DNA of 64,000 nt from Limnobacter alexandrii. Lineage in GTDB: Bacteria; Pseudomonadota; Gammaproteobacteria; Burkholderiales; Burkholderiaceae_B. The stretch lies in NCBI RefSeq assembly GCF_005871185.1, contig NZ_SWKN01000006.1:584014-648013 (forward strand). Reading direction: 5' to 3'. Under the pieces are notes generated by a model. It was not told where the DNA came from. It was given only the letters and a program-made list of their open reading frames with translations, and ran no database searches. A program made the translations under genes and the position numbers. Below, one piece after another: positions 43,374 to 51,887 of the stretch. Each line of letters starts with the position of its first letter. Positions within the stretch are counted from its first letter, which is position 1.

Positions 43374-43721
43374 TCAGAGCGCAACCCATACCCCAATGAA
43401 AGTAATAAGGCCGCCTACGAATAAAAGAGCCGAGGAGCCGCCTAATAGCCACCAGACTGCTTTTAACTTCTTCTCACGCTCATCATGATGAGGCTTATTT
43501 AACAAAGAAAAGTGAAAGAAGAAAGTAATAGCAGGCAGAAACGCAGAGACTAAGAAGCAAGCTAAAGCACCAACAGCGAAACGTTCAAAACCAAGGTAGG
43601 CAGGCTTGTCTAATAAGGTCTGAACAAAAGCCAACAAGGCAACTGTAGCCCCACCGCCTAGAATAGACAATCCTTTGGCTCCTTGAGATATCAATCCATG
43701 AAGGCGTTCAAGTGCCCGCAT
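43374..43721 (-). CDS. Multi-TM membrane protein beside the reverse transcriptase
   Basis: 115 residues with three hydrophobic stretches (about 16-37, 48-73 and 87-113) and a charged loop KPHHDEREKKLK between the second and third. No family recognised with confidence; size and layout recall small SLATT-like membrane effectors that accompany some reverse transcriptases and nucleotide-signalling systems. It lies 91 bp upstream of the reverse transcriptase gene. A membrane effector or accessory role is inferred from context. Confidence 0.6.
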   Translation of the reverse strand: MRALERLHGLISQGAKGLSILGGGATVALLAFVQTLLDKPAYLGFERFAVGALACFLVSAFLPAITFFFHFSLLNKPHHDEREKKLKAVWWLLGGSSALLFVGGLITFIGVWVAL

Positions 43722-43813
43722 GTTTCTATCGTGTGCGAGCTAACGCTCTAATATTCCCCTTTGATCACTGATTTCTTTACTCATTAACAGCCCTTGATTA
43801 CTAATGATAAGCC

Positions 43814-44821
43814 CTACTGCATTGAACTCTGGTTGATCTGACTGCACATTGATCCTCGGCCTTGTGCCATCAAAGATAATGCTTGGGCGGCCGCCGCTTC
43901 ATATAGCTCCAGCGTTTGTTTGTTGACCTTATCGCCAGCATCGAGAATGTTATGCATGCGCCTAAGGCGCGCGTTGATTCTGCGAGCAAGGCGGTCCTCA
44001 GTTGTGATGCCGGTCTTTTTTATTTGTCTAAAGACAACCTCAAGATTGAAGAACGGATTTTGTGTGACTAGATCTGATAAAAGATCGGCATTGTCGCTCC
44101 GGCGATCCCAGTCTACAAGTCCGTAGACAATCCCCAGATACTTAACGACAACTTGAAGAATGGTGAGCGTATCTCTGTATCCGAGGCAGAACGGGTGCCG
44201 CCAAAGTTGATCGAAGCTCTCTTGAGCGAAAAGGCGACTTGCCGTCTGAAGTATTAGCTTGGCTTCCCTTGCTTCAATCTTTGAGTGGTCAGCCCAGAAT
44301 TCGCTCGTCCCGGCGTCAGCTATCTTCGTGCCGGAAATATTTGTTGCGACTAATAGATTACCGAGATGTGGATCCCCGTGAATGCCGCCTAAGTCATGTA
44401 TGTAGCGTAATGCATCAGCGTAAAGGCTCCACACCGTGAGGCGGGCCTCAGTAGACTGATTGTGCTTTATCCATTCCTTACCAGAAACTCCAACGATCAT
44501 CTCCATAACGCAAAATGGATGATTTTCTATCCTGCCAAAGGTGTATGTAGATACGATAAGCGGGTGATTCAGGCCCGCAATCTTTGACGCCTCAGACTGA
44601 GCCCGAGTGATACCTTGTCCATTCCAGACCTTGATAGCTACCTTCCGACTGAGTGCTTCGTCGAGTGCTTCGAATACAACTGCATTGGCACCGTGTCCGA
44701 CTACTCGAAGCAATTGGTAGCCAGGAATTTGCATCGTGCGCCCGTCTATTCGAATTGATGCACCTACAAGTTCGGGTTGGCTAAGTTTCATATTTTCGCT
44801 GTCGGCTACACGTTTGGGCAT
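43814..44821 (-). CDS. Atypical Ser/Thr protein kinase
   Basis: 335 residues. The kinase fold can be followed: glycine loop VGHGANAVVFEA (about 41-52), VAIKVW with Lys64, a Glu near 77, and the catalytic loop HGDPHLGNLL (Asp150, Asn155). The metal-binding DFG reads DAG at 169-171. HGD in place of HRD and DAG in place of DFG mark it as atypical; the Lys, Asp, Asn and second Asp are kept, so activity is possible. The C-terminal ~130 residues are helical with no known domain. It lies 92 bp upstream of the membrane protein gene and 91 bp downstream of DUF4145. Confidence 0.8.
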   Translation of the reverse strand: MPKRVADSENMKLSQPELVGASIRIDGRTMQIPGYQLLRVVGHGANAVVFEALDEALSRKVAIKVWNGQGITRAQSEASKIAGLNHPLIVSTYTFGRIENHPFCVMEMIVGVSGKEWIKHNQSTEARLTVWSLYADALRYIHDLGGIHGDPHLGNLLVATNISGTKIADAGTSEFWADHSKIEAREAKLILQTASRLFAQESFDQLWRHPFCLGYRDTLTILQVVVKYLGIVYGLVDWDRRSDNADLLSDLVTQNPFFNLEVVFRQIKKTGITTEDRLARRINARLRRMHNILDAGDKVNKQTLELYEAAAAQALSLMAQGRGSMCSQINQSSMQ

Positions 44822-44912
44822 AGTCTTTTTACTAAATAAAGTTTTAATTCACTTACCTGCGCGGCTTTTCGTGCAGGTCTGGTGGAATCAGAGGATAGAA
44901 CTCAGCTGGGGA

Positions 44913-45548
44913 CTACAATTTGCCATCTCGTTTTGAAATAGCCTCGATTGCACCTTGCGGTAGTTGCGCGTAGAGCTGCTGAATTTCTTTGGGTCTCGTT
45001 ATTCGATCTTCAACTATGAAGTTGATCATCCGGAAAAGTTGATTCGCAATTTCAGGTGTGTCGTTGATATCTAACTCGCCTGGATGGACTGCGTTGTTGC
45101 CGACCACTCGACAAACGTCGAGAGCTTGCTGTACCAGCGAAGGAAGACCCTTTGTTACCAAGGATTTAATATCTTCGTTTATGTTCTTTCCCGCTTCCCC
45201 AAGGTGTGGCATCAGCTTCTGAAGGCAAAGGCGGAGTAGTGCTGCAGCACCTCTAGGGGTACGGCTGACAATATCTCTTGCCTCTGAATAATCAGCAAGA
45301 CATGCTTCCGGCAAATCATGGTGAGGTGGCTCAACTGGGCTTTCGGTTGGAACTATCATTCGGCCGTCGAACCAGAAGCTTCTGTGGCCGCAATGAGCGC
45401 ACTTAGATGCCGTGAATTCAGTCTTTACCCAATGAGCGTTGGGAACCATTACTGCAAGTTCATGCCATTGCTGCGACGCGTACACACCGCACAGTGGGCA
45501 ATGGAAATGATCTTTGTCAAATTCAGGTGGATAGTAGGTGGATTTCAT
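44913..45548 (-). CDS. DUF4145 domain protein with zinc ribbon
   Basis: 211 residues. The N-terminal zinc-ribbon has CPLCG (Cys17, Cys20) and CAHCGH (Cys50, Cys53). Residues about 85-190 are the DUF4145 helical domain, with RGAAALLRLCLQKLMPHLGE, IKSLVTKGLPSLVQQALDVCRVVGNNAVHPGEL. DUF4145 proteins are frequent in restriction and defence islands, often fused to or beside nucleases, but have no settled function. First gene of the minus-strand series that ends with the reverse transcriptase. Confidence 0.8.
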   Translation of the reverse strand: MKSTYYPPEFDKDHFHCPLCGVYASQQWHELAVMVPNAHWVKTEFTASKCAHCGHRSFWFDGRMIVPTESPVEPPHHDLPEACLADYSEARDIVSRTPRGAAALLRLCLQKLMPHLGEAGKNINEDIKSLVTKGLPSLVQQALDVCRVVGNNAVHPGELDINDTPEIANQLFRMINFIVEDRITRPKEIQQLYAQLPQGAIEAISKRDGKL

Positions 45549-45892
45549 CTTCTGAGTTCTAATAATACTTGCGACACAATAACAGCTATGCCCATTTATC
45601 TGAGCATCCCTGGCTAATAATTTAATCGGATAATTTCAGACACCATCCAAGCATCGCATGAACTGGGTGAAAAATATATTTAGGTTATTCATGCATGATT
45701 GATAAGGATAAAGTTCGTCCTCCAAGAGACAGGAGTAGGGGCATTGTTCGTTTAGTTTCAAAAGTCTGCTTTCGCCTTTAACTCAGATATTTCAGCCATT
45801 GTTCCCAATGTCCGCTGCGGCCGAAAACCAGTCAACCTACCTAACTCATTCCTTTCCCGATAGCCTCTTACCAAATTGACCAAAACTCATTT
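45549..45892. other. Gene-free region upstream of DUF4145
   Basis: About 340 bp, A+T-rich, no gene seen. It should contain the promoter for the DUF4145-kinase-membrane-protein-reverse transcriptase series reading leftwards. No tRNA, integrase site or clear palindrome was recognised. Confidence 0.4.
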
Positions 45893-46300
45893 TCATTGGG
45901 CTTTCCTGAAAAGCCCAATGAATACGAGATAGGTCGCTGAACCCAAGCCAATAAAAAGTACCGGCAACAGCAAACGTAGCAAAGCAATCGGTAACCAGTC
46001 CGACAATGACGCAGGAATGTCGGAATAAAAGAGTTCTATCCGAAAGGTAAAGATCAAGTAGTCGACCCCTAACTTACCGAATGTGACAATAAGCAGAAAC
46101 AAGGCGGTCTGCTTTACGTGTTGGGCCAATGCACCTGAAAGAAGGGGTGCAACAACAACCAAGGCTTCCAACACGATCAAATTGCCCGATCCGCTGTGGC
46201 GAATCTGCAAGTAGTCCAGGCAATACAGCAGTGCCAACAACAAAAAGGCGAGTCCGAAAGCCAACTGTCCACGCTGAGTAGGTGAGTACTTAACGGACAT
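45893..46300 (-). CDS. Hypothetical four-helix membrane protein
   Basis: 135 residues from the ATG at 46300 (an upstream in-frame start at 46399 would add a non-hydrophobic 33-residue extension). Four hydrophobic segments: about 14-30, 44-60, 65-83 and 100-128. No family recognised. It stands alone between the defence-like cluster and hipBA, read towards the cluster. Confidence 0.5.
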   Translation of the reverse strand: MSVKYSPTQRGQLAFGLAFLLLALLYCLDYLQIRHSGSGNLIVLEALVVVAPLLSGALAQHVKQTALFLLIVTFGKLGVDYLIFTFRIELFYSDIPASLSDWLPIALLRLLLPVLFIGLGSATYLVFIGLFRKAQ

Positions 46301-46513
46301 ACAAAACACTCTCGGCTTCTTCAAGAATGATTGCTTTGATCGCTTCGGTGGATGGGCTCCCCATGATTCCCCTGCCAATTTTCGCACCCCAACCCCCAAA
46401 GCCTACTTTCAGCCCGCCACGCGATCAAACAGATGCTTGGGTCTGCACACTTTCGGATTACCACACGACACAGCGCCAATCTAAGAAGCCCAATAACTAA
46501 TTATTTGTATAAC

Positions 46514-46532
46514 AGCTAATTGTAATTTAGCT
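46514..46532. promoter_or_regulatory. Inverted repeat upstream of hipB, probable operator
   Basis: AGCTAA, 7 bases, TTAGCT, 45 bp upstream of the hipB start within a very A+T-rich promoter region. Likely site for autorepression by HipB. Confidence 0.5.
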
Positions 46533-46577
46533 GAAAATCAGATAAATTAAATTTACTCGTAATTCAGGTATTTTGCC

Positions 46578-46838
46578 ATGCAAAATCAAAAGCACATTCT
46601 CAACACCAGTGGCCAGCTTGGGCAAATTTTGCAGGCCTCCCGCAAAGCAAACAAATGGTCGCAAGCCGGGCTGGCAAAAAAGCTGGGGCTAAGCCAATCG
46701 CGCGTGTCTCATCTTGAATTACACCCTGAGGAACTTAGCTTGGCCCAGTTGATGAATTGGTGCGCGGTACTGGGGCTTGAGTTGTCAATTGGAATGCGTG
46801 AAGTTCGGTCATGTCAATCATCAAAAACGGATTGGTAA
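46578..46838 (+). CDS. hipB: HipB-type antitoxin (XRE family)
   Basis: 86 residues, mostly one XRE helix-turn-helix: ILQASRKANKWSQAGLAKKLGLSQSRVSHLE. HipB binds and inhibits the HipA kinase and represses the operon. One base separates its stop codon from the hipA start, so the two are translationally coupled. Confidence 0.9.
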   Translation: MQNQKHILNTSGQLGQILQASRKANKWSQAGLAKKLGLSQSRVSHLELHPEELSLAQLMNWCAVLGLELSIGMREVRSCQSSKTDW

Positions 46839-46839
46839 C

Positions 46840-48183
46840 ATGGGTCGCAAATCGCACAGCCAGAGTTTATCCATTTGGTCCAATGGCCAGCGTGTGGGCC
46901 TTTGGACCATACCTGCACGCGGCGACATGCAGCTTCAGTATGACCCAGCTTGGCTGGCTTCTGATCTTGGGCGCCCTCTGTCTTTGTCCTTGCCGTTCAA
47001 CCTCCAGAACCAGCCGATCAAAGGCGACAAGGTTTTAAATTACTTTGATAATTTATTGCCTGACAGCGAAGCAATTCGAAAACGGGTTGCTGAACGATTC
47101 AAAACCGGATCAACGGATACTTTTGATTTGCTAAAGGCCATTGGTCGCGATTGCGTGGGGGCTGTTCAACTGCTGGGCGAGCATGAGGAGCCCGAGAACA
47201 TTGAGACTGTGCAAGGCAAGCCGGTGACGAAAAAAGACATTGAACGTCTTTTGATTGACACGGTATCGCCTGGCGGCTTTGGTAATAACAGCAATGCGCA
47301 TGCAGACTTGCGCATTTCGATTGCGGGTGCCCAAGAGAAAACTGCCTTGTTGCGCTGGAAGGGCAAGTGGTGTGTGCCGCAAGGATCAACCCCCACCACG
47401 CACATACTTAAATTGCCATTGGGCTTGGTGGGGGGGCGGCGTGCTGATTTCACTACCTCGGTTGACAATGAATGGCTTTGCATGACTGTGTTGAAGGCCT
47501 ATGGTTTGCCTGTTGCAAATGTGGCGATAGAGACATTCGGTGCCCAGCGTGTTTTATCCGTGGAGCGCTTTGATCGAAAAGTTGCACCGAATGGGGAATG
47601 GATCATGCGCCTGCCCCAGGAGGACTTTTGTCAGGTGACAGGTGTGCCTCCAATGCTTAAGTACGAGAGCGATGGCGGCCCTGGATTGAAAGTATTGTTC
47701 GACACCCTTCGGCGATCCGAGAACTCGGCAGCCGATCTTCGCACCTTGATAGCCAGCCAGGTGTTGTTCTGGATGCTGTGCGCACCCGATGGGCACGCAA
47801 AGAATTTCAGTATTCAATTGTTGCCAGGTGGGCGATTCCGCTTGGCCCCGCTTTACGATGTCATGTCTGCTTACCCGGTGTTGGGCAAAGGTCCAAATCA
47901 GTGGTCGCCGCAGCAGGTCAGGTTGTCCATGGCATTGCTTGGAAAAAACCGCCGTTACACCATGCATTCAATTGCCCGGCGGCACTTTAATAGCACAGCG
48001 CAACAATTGGGCTTTGAGGAGAACATAGAGCCTTTGATTGAAGATTTGCTGGAACGCACACCCTCTGTAATCGAGCGGGTTAAACAGCAGTTGCCCGATG
48101 GCTTTTCCGGCCATGTCGCTGAAACTGTATTGGGTGGATTAGAGAAAGCAGCCAACAAACTAAGCGGCAAATCCAGTTTATGA
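46840..48183 (+). CDS. hipA: HipA-type serine/threonine kinase toxin
   Basis: 447 residues from the ATG at 46840. The N-terminal subdomain 1 (about 1-110, with GLWTIPARGDMQLQYDPAWL and YFDNLLPDSEAIRKRV) and the kinase domain are both complete. Key motifs: SIAGAQEKTALL (ATP loop), VERFDRK, APDGHAKNFS (catalytic Asp about 316) and LAPLYDVMSAYP (metal Asp about 339). HipA phosphorylates glutamyl-tRNA synthetase in E. coli and causes growth arrest; other HipA proteins have other tRNA-synthetase targets. Its stop overlaps the next gene by 4 bp. Confidence 0.95.
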   Translation: MGRKSHSQSLSIWSNGQRVGLWTIPARGDMQLQYDPAWLASDLGRPLSLSLPFNLQNQPIKGDKVLNYFDNLLPDSEAIRKRVAERFKTGSTDTFDLLKAIGRDCVGAVQLLGEHEEPENIETVQGKPVTKKDIERLLIDTVSPGGFGNNSNAHADLRISIAGAQEKTALLRWKGKWCVPQGSTPTTHILKLPLGLVGGRRADFTTSVDNEWLCMTVLKAYGLPVANVAIETFGAQRVLSVERFDRKVAPNGEWIMRLPQEDFCQVTGVPPMLKYESDGGPGLKVLFDTLRRSENSAADLRTLIASQVLFWMLCAPDGHAKNFSIQLLPGGRFRLAPLYDVMSAYPVLGKGPNQWSPQQVRLSMALLGKNRRYTMHSIARRHFNSTAQQLGFEENIEPLIEDLLERTPSVIERVKQQLPDGFSGHVAETVLGGLEKAANKLSGKSSL

Positions 48184-48671
48184 AAACCCTGCTCATCATT
48201 TACCACTCCATCACAGGCGGCTCCAAAGCCATGGCCCATGCTGTGGCTGAAGGCGCTGCCACTGAAACAGCAACGCGCACCCTTCTGCTTCACGCCAGTG
48301 AAACCACGGCAGATCACGTTTTACAAGCCGATGGCTATGTGTTCATTACCCCCGAAACCTTGGGCAGCATGGCAGGCTTGATGAAAGACTTTTTCGACTG
48401 CACTTACTACGCGGTGCTGGACCAAATCAACGGTCGACCTTACACTGCGCTGGTGTGCGCGGGCAGCGATGGCCAAGGTGCGGTGAAGCAAATACAGCGC
48501 ATTGCCACCGGGTGGCGTTTAAGTGAAATGGCAACACCGGAAATTGTGTGCACGCAAGCACAAACACCGGAAGCCATTCTTGCACCCAAAACCATCAATC
48601 CTGAAAATTTACAACGCTGCCGCGATTTGGGCGCGGCCTTTGCAAGTGGCTTGGCCATGGGGCTGTTCTAA
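48180..48671 (+). CDS. Flavodoxin-like / NAD(P)H-dependent FMN reductase-like protein
   Basis: 163 residues. Flavodoxin fold: phosphate-binding loop IYHSITGGSKAMAHAVAEG at the N-terminus, GYVFITPETLGSMAGLMKDFFD and AGSDGQGAVKQI, which match the FMN contacts. A small redox protein of unknown partner. The ATG overlaps the hipA stop (ATGA), so it may be carried along with the toxin-antitoxin operon, an unusual third gene for hipBA. Confidence 0.75.
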   Translation: MKTLLIIYHSITGGSKAMAHAVAEGAATETATRTLLLHASETTADHVLQADGYVFITPETLGSMAGLMKDFFDCTYYAVLDQINGRPYTALVCAGSDGQGAVKQIQRIATGWRLSEMATPEIVCTQAQTPEAILAPKTINPENLQRCRDLGAAFASGLAMGLF

Positions 48672-48686
48672 GCCTGGTTTCTCTAC

Positions 48687-49331
48687 TCAGTTTCTCCACG
48701 CCGGAATTCGCACATCTTTCCACACGGCAAATGCGCGCAGGCCCACGGTAAGCACCACACAGCCAAGCAGGTTGACGTAAGCAGGGTTGCCCAGTTCGCG
48801 CAGGCCAATGTAGGCCCAGCCGCCGAAGAAGGCGCAAATGGCATAGGGGCGGTGGTCTGTGAAGGCTTGCGGAATTTCATTGCACACAATGTCGCGTAGC
48901 ACACCGCCGAACACGCCGGTGATTACGCCCATGAACACGGCCACCAAGCTGGGCATGCCTGCCTGAATGGATGCAAAAACCCCGGCTGCGGTAAACAGGC
49001 CCAGCCCCAGGGTGTCGGGCCAGAGAATGGCTTTCTCCGTGAATTTGAAGTGACGTTGCCGCATAAACAACATGGCCACGATGCACAGCACAAACACCGC
49101 CCACAGCAATTCAATGTACTTCACCCAGAAAAAGGGCCGTACATCCAGCAGCAAATCGCGCAGAGTGCCACCACCAAAGGCGGCCAGAAATGCCACCACA
49201 CACACGCCCACGGCATCGAGCCGCTTGCGCGCGCCCGCCAAAATGCCACTGAGTGCGAAGGCCAGTGTGGCCACCACCTCAATTCCCAATTGAATGTTCT
49301 GGCTGAATTCGCCGGGGTTGAGTGCATCCAT
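48687..49331 (-). CDS. TRIC/YicG-family membrane channel (UPF0126)
   Basis: 214 residues from the ATG at 49331. Seven hydrophobic helices in two repeats, each with the glycine-rich GGGTLRDLLL or GGVLRDIV motif of trimeric intracellular cation (TRIC) channels. Bacterial members conduct K+ or Na+. The cupin gene ends one base upstream, making a two-gene operon. Confidence 0.9.
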   Translation of the reverse strand: MDALNPGEFSQNIQLGIEVVATLAFALSGILAGARKRLDAVGVCVVAFLAAFGGGTLRDLLLDVRPFFWVKYIELLWAVFVLCIVAMLFMRQRHFKFTEKAILWPDTLGLGLFTAAGVFASIQAGMPSLVAVFMGVITGVFGGVLRDIVCNEIPQAFTDHRPYAICAFFGGWAYIGLRELGNPAYVNLLGCVVLTVGLRAFAVWKDVRIPAWRN

Positions 49332-49332
49332 C

Positions 49333-49710
49333 TTATTGGCCCACCGCTTGCACCGCCGCACGATCGACGATCACGTAATGTTTGCGCACAGGCTCCAGCA
49401 CTTCGAATACGCCTGTGAACTCCGCAGGAATAACACCCGCATCGCCCGGGCCGAATTGTTCAGCCACACCTTGCGTATTGGTAATCTGGATTCGCCCTTC
49501 AATCACATGAAAAAACTCATCCTTGCCCGGTGCAAAAGCAATGCGCCATGCGCCCGTTTCACACGCCCACACACCGGCACAGACACCATTCTGCTCGTAG
49601 TGGTTCCAGGTACTGCGTAAAGGGTTGCCCTTTTCCAGCCGGTCTGGCCGGGGGCGGTCGTGTTCAAGTGGTGTGTTGCACTTGGCAAATACAGTCAGGT
49701 TGCGGGTCAT
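49333..49710 (-). CDS. Cupin-domain protein
   Basis: 125 residues forming one small beta-barrel: GVWACETGAWRIAFAPGKDEFFHVIEGRIQ, then GPGDAGVIPAEFTGVFEVLEP, as in DUF861-type cupins (ethanolamine/ureidoglycolate-like). The metal His positions are only partly kept (FFHV). Substrate unknown. Upstream member of the cupin-TRIC operon. Confidence 0.75.
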   Translation of the reverse strand: MTRNLTVFAKCNTPLEHDRPRPDRLEKGNPLRSTWNHYEQNGVCAGVWACETGAWRIAFAPGKDEFFHVIEGRIQITNTQGVAEQFGPGDAGVIPAEFTGVFEVLEPVRKHYVIVDRAAVQAVGQ

Positions 49711-49748
49711 GAATTGAACTTTGTCTTAAACCGTTGTCTATTGTAATC

Positions 49749-49775
49749 GCAGCCTGCTCGGCTGCTGGTTTTTTT
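49749..49775 (+). terminator. Hairpin with T tract
   Basis: GCAGCC and GGCTGC form a 6-bp stem with a 5-base loop, followed by TGG and seven T residues. It looks like a rho-independent terminator on the + strand, yet no + strand gene ends here within 1 kb. It may end a small RNA or act as an attenuator for the short ORF and radical SAM gene downstream. Confidence 0.5.
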
Positions 49776-49792
49776 AACCGAGGGCTTATGTC

Positions 49793-49876
49793 ATGAAGAA
49801 GTTCTGGGAAGCCATTGGGCAGTGGTCCGCAGCCTTGTTGTGTAGCGTCATGCTTTACGAAGTCTTTGCCGCATAA
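49793..49876 (+). CDS. Possible 27-residue hydrophobic peptide
   Basis: An ATG-started frame of 27 codons encodes a Lys-Lys start, then a mainly hydrophobic segment with Trp, Cys and Met (MKKFWEAIGQWSAALL at its beginning). GAGGG lies about 8-12 bases upstream. It ends 64 bp before the radical SAM start. It could be a small membrane peptide or leader peptide, or chance. Confidence 0.3.
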   Translation: MKKFWEAIGQWSAALLCSVMLYEVFAA

Positions 49877-49940
49877 AACCCAAGAATCGATTGCGCCTGC
49901 AAGGTGTAGAATCTAGGCACGTTCAGCCCGAGGTTTTATT

Positions 49941-51854
49941 GTGTCTACAGCTTTCCGCGTGTTGTCGTTCATCCCGCCGATGACGCAGCTCAACACGCCC
50001 TATCCATCCACCGCCTACATTACCGGCTTCTTGCGCAAGCAGGGCATTGATGCTGTGCAGGCCGATATTGCGCTGGGCCTGGTGCTCAGGCTGTTTTCGC
50101 CAGAAGGGCTGGACCGAATTGCCGAGGAAATTGAGCAGTACGAGGAAGTGACCGAGCGTGTGGCGCTGTTTATGGAACAGTTCAGCCGTTACCGCGCCAC
50201 CATTGCCCCCACCATTCGCTTTTTGCAGGGTAGCGATTCCACCCTAGCCCACCGCATCAACAGCCGCGCCTTTTTGCCAGAAGGCCCACGGTTTGAGGCA
50301 CTGGATGCGTATGTGGATGACGAGGGCGGCGACCCACTGGCCTGGGCGTTTGGGGCGCTTGGCGCGCAAGACAAAGCTCGCCACCTGGCCACGCTGTACC
50401 TGAACGACCTGGCCGATGTGATTGCCGACGCTGTAGACGAACGCTTTGAGTTTGTGCGCTATGCGGAATCGCTGGCGGGCAGCCAAGCCAGTTTCAACCC
50501 ACTGGCCAATGCTTTGGAGCAGCCCTTCACCCTGATTGATGAAATTGTGGTGGAACTGACCTTGGCTGAATTCAAGCGCCAGCAGCCCCAGCTGGTGTTG
50601 CTTTCCGTGCCCTTTCCGGGTGCCGTGTATGCCGCCTTGCGCATGGCGCAGGCCATAAAAGCAGAAAACCCCGAGGTAAAAATTGCCTTGGGTGGCGGCT
50701 ATGTGAACACCGAGCTGCGTGAACTGGCCGAGCCACGTTTGTTTGATTTCGTAGACTTCGTGACACTTGATTCAGGCGAGCGCCCCCTGCTGTGTTTGAT
50801 CGAGCATCTGCAAGGCAAGCGTGGCCCGCAGCGTTTGGTGCGCACTTTCACTCGTAACGCTGAAGGTAAGGTGCAATACACGAATTGGGCTGAACCCGAT
50901 GTGCCGTTTGGCGAGGTGGGCACCCCCACTTGGGACGGCCTGCCATTGCACAGCTACCTTAGCCTGCTGGACATGCTCAACCCCATGCACCGGCTGTGGA
51001 GCGATGGGCGCTGGAACAAGCTGACTGTGGCCCATGGCTGTTACTGGAAAAAATGCAGCTTCTGCGATGTGTCGCTCGACTATATTTCCCGCTATGAAAA
51101 CGCCACAGCCACCGAGCTGGTGAACCGCATTGAACAAATTGTGGCGGAGACCGGGCAAACCGGTTTTCATTTTGTGGACGAGGCCGCACCGCCCAAAGCC
51201 TTGAAGGCCTTGGCGCAAGAATTGATTGCGCGCAATGTGTCCATTTCCTGGTGGGGCAATATACGGTTCGAGAAATCCTTCACGCCCGAGCTGTGCCAGT
51301 TGCTGGCCTACAGTGGCTGCATTGCGGTCAGCGGCGGGCTGGAGGTAGCCTCTGACCGTTTGTTGAACCTGATGAAGAAGGGCGTTTCAGTGGAGCAGGT
51401 GGCCCGCGTAACCAAGGGCTTTACCGATGCCGGCGTGTTGGTGCATGCCTACTTGATGTACGGCTTCCCCACCCAAACCGTGCAAGACACGGTGGATGCG
51501 CTGGAGTATGTGCGCCAGTTGTTTGCAGAAGGCTGTATTCAATCGGGCTACTTTCACCGCTTTGCCTGCACGGTGCATTCACCGGTGGGCAAAAACCCGG
51601 AAGAATATGGCATTCAGTTAAAGCCGCTGCCCCAAGGTACATTTGCCAAAAACGACATTGGTTTCATCGACCCCACTGGGGTTGACCATGCCGCCTTGGG
51701 CGAGGGTTTGAACCGCGCGCTGTACAACTACATGCACGGCATTGGGCTGGACCAGAACGTGCGCAGCTGGTTTGATCAAAAAGTGCCCCGCCCCACGGTG
51801 CAAAAAAACTTCATTGAGCAGGCGTTGTACGGAAAAACAGCCAAAACAGCTTAA
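49941..51854 (+). CDS. B12-binding-domain radical SAM protein
   Basis: 637 residues from GTG 49941. The N-terminal third to half holds a cobalamin-binding-like Rossmann fold (QLVLLSVPFPGAVYAALRMAQ, IALGGGYVNTEL). The radical SAM core starts near residue 360 with AHGCYWKKCSFCD: three cysteines spaced CX4CX2C, one residue longer than the canonical CX3CX2C. WWGNIRFE and GGLEVASDRLL follow as SAM-binding parts. Reaction unknown. The DsbA-like gene lies 33 bp downstream and may be a partner. Confidence 0.85.
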   Translation: MSTAFRVLSFIPPMTQLNTPYPSTAYITGFLRKQGIDAVQADIALGLVLRLFSPEGLDRIAEEIEQYEEVTERVALFMEQFSRYRATIAPTIRFLQGSDSTLAHRINSRAFLPEGPRFEALDAYVDDEGGDPLAWAFGALGAQDKARHLATLYLNDLADVIADAVDERFEFVRYAESLAGSQASFNPLANALEQPFTLIDEIVVELTLAEFKRQQPQLVLLSVPFPGAVYAALRMAQAIKAENPEVKIALGGGYVNTELRELAEPRLFDFVDFVTLDSGERPLLCLIEHLQGKRGPQRLVRTFTRNAEGKVQYTNWAEPDVPFGEVGTPTWDGLPLHSYLSLLDMLNPMHRLWSDGRWNKLTVAHGCYWKKCSFCDVSLDYISRYENATATELVNRIEQIVAETGQTGFHFVDEAAPPKALKALAQELIARNVSISWWGNIRFEKSFTPELCQLLAYSGCIAVSGGLEVASDRLLNLMKKGVSVEQVARVTKGFTDAGVLVHAYLMYGFPTQTVQDTVDALEYVRQLFAEGCIQSGYFHRFACTVHSPVGKNPEEYGIQLKPLPQGTFAKNDIGFIDPTGVDHAALGEGLNRALYNYMHGIGLDQNVRSWFDQKVPRPTVQKNFIEQALYGKTAKTA

Positions 51855-51887
51855 TATTGACAGTATGTAAAATTCAAAGGCGGCACC

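Noticed and set aside
39424-46400. Integrase, transposase or att sites around the accessory region
   Set aside because: None was recognised, so the region is described as an island by content and composition only, not as a defined mobile element.
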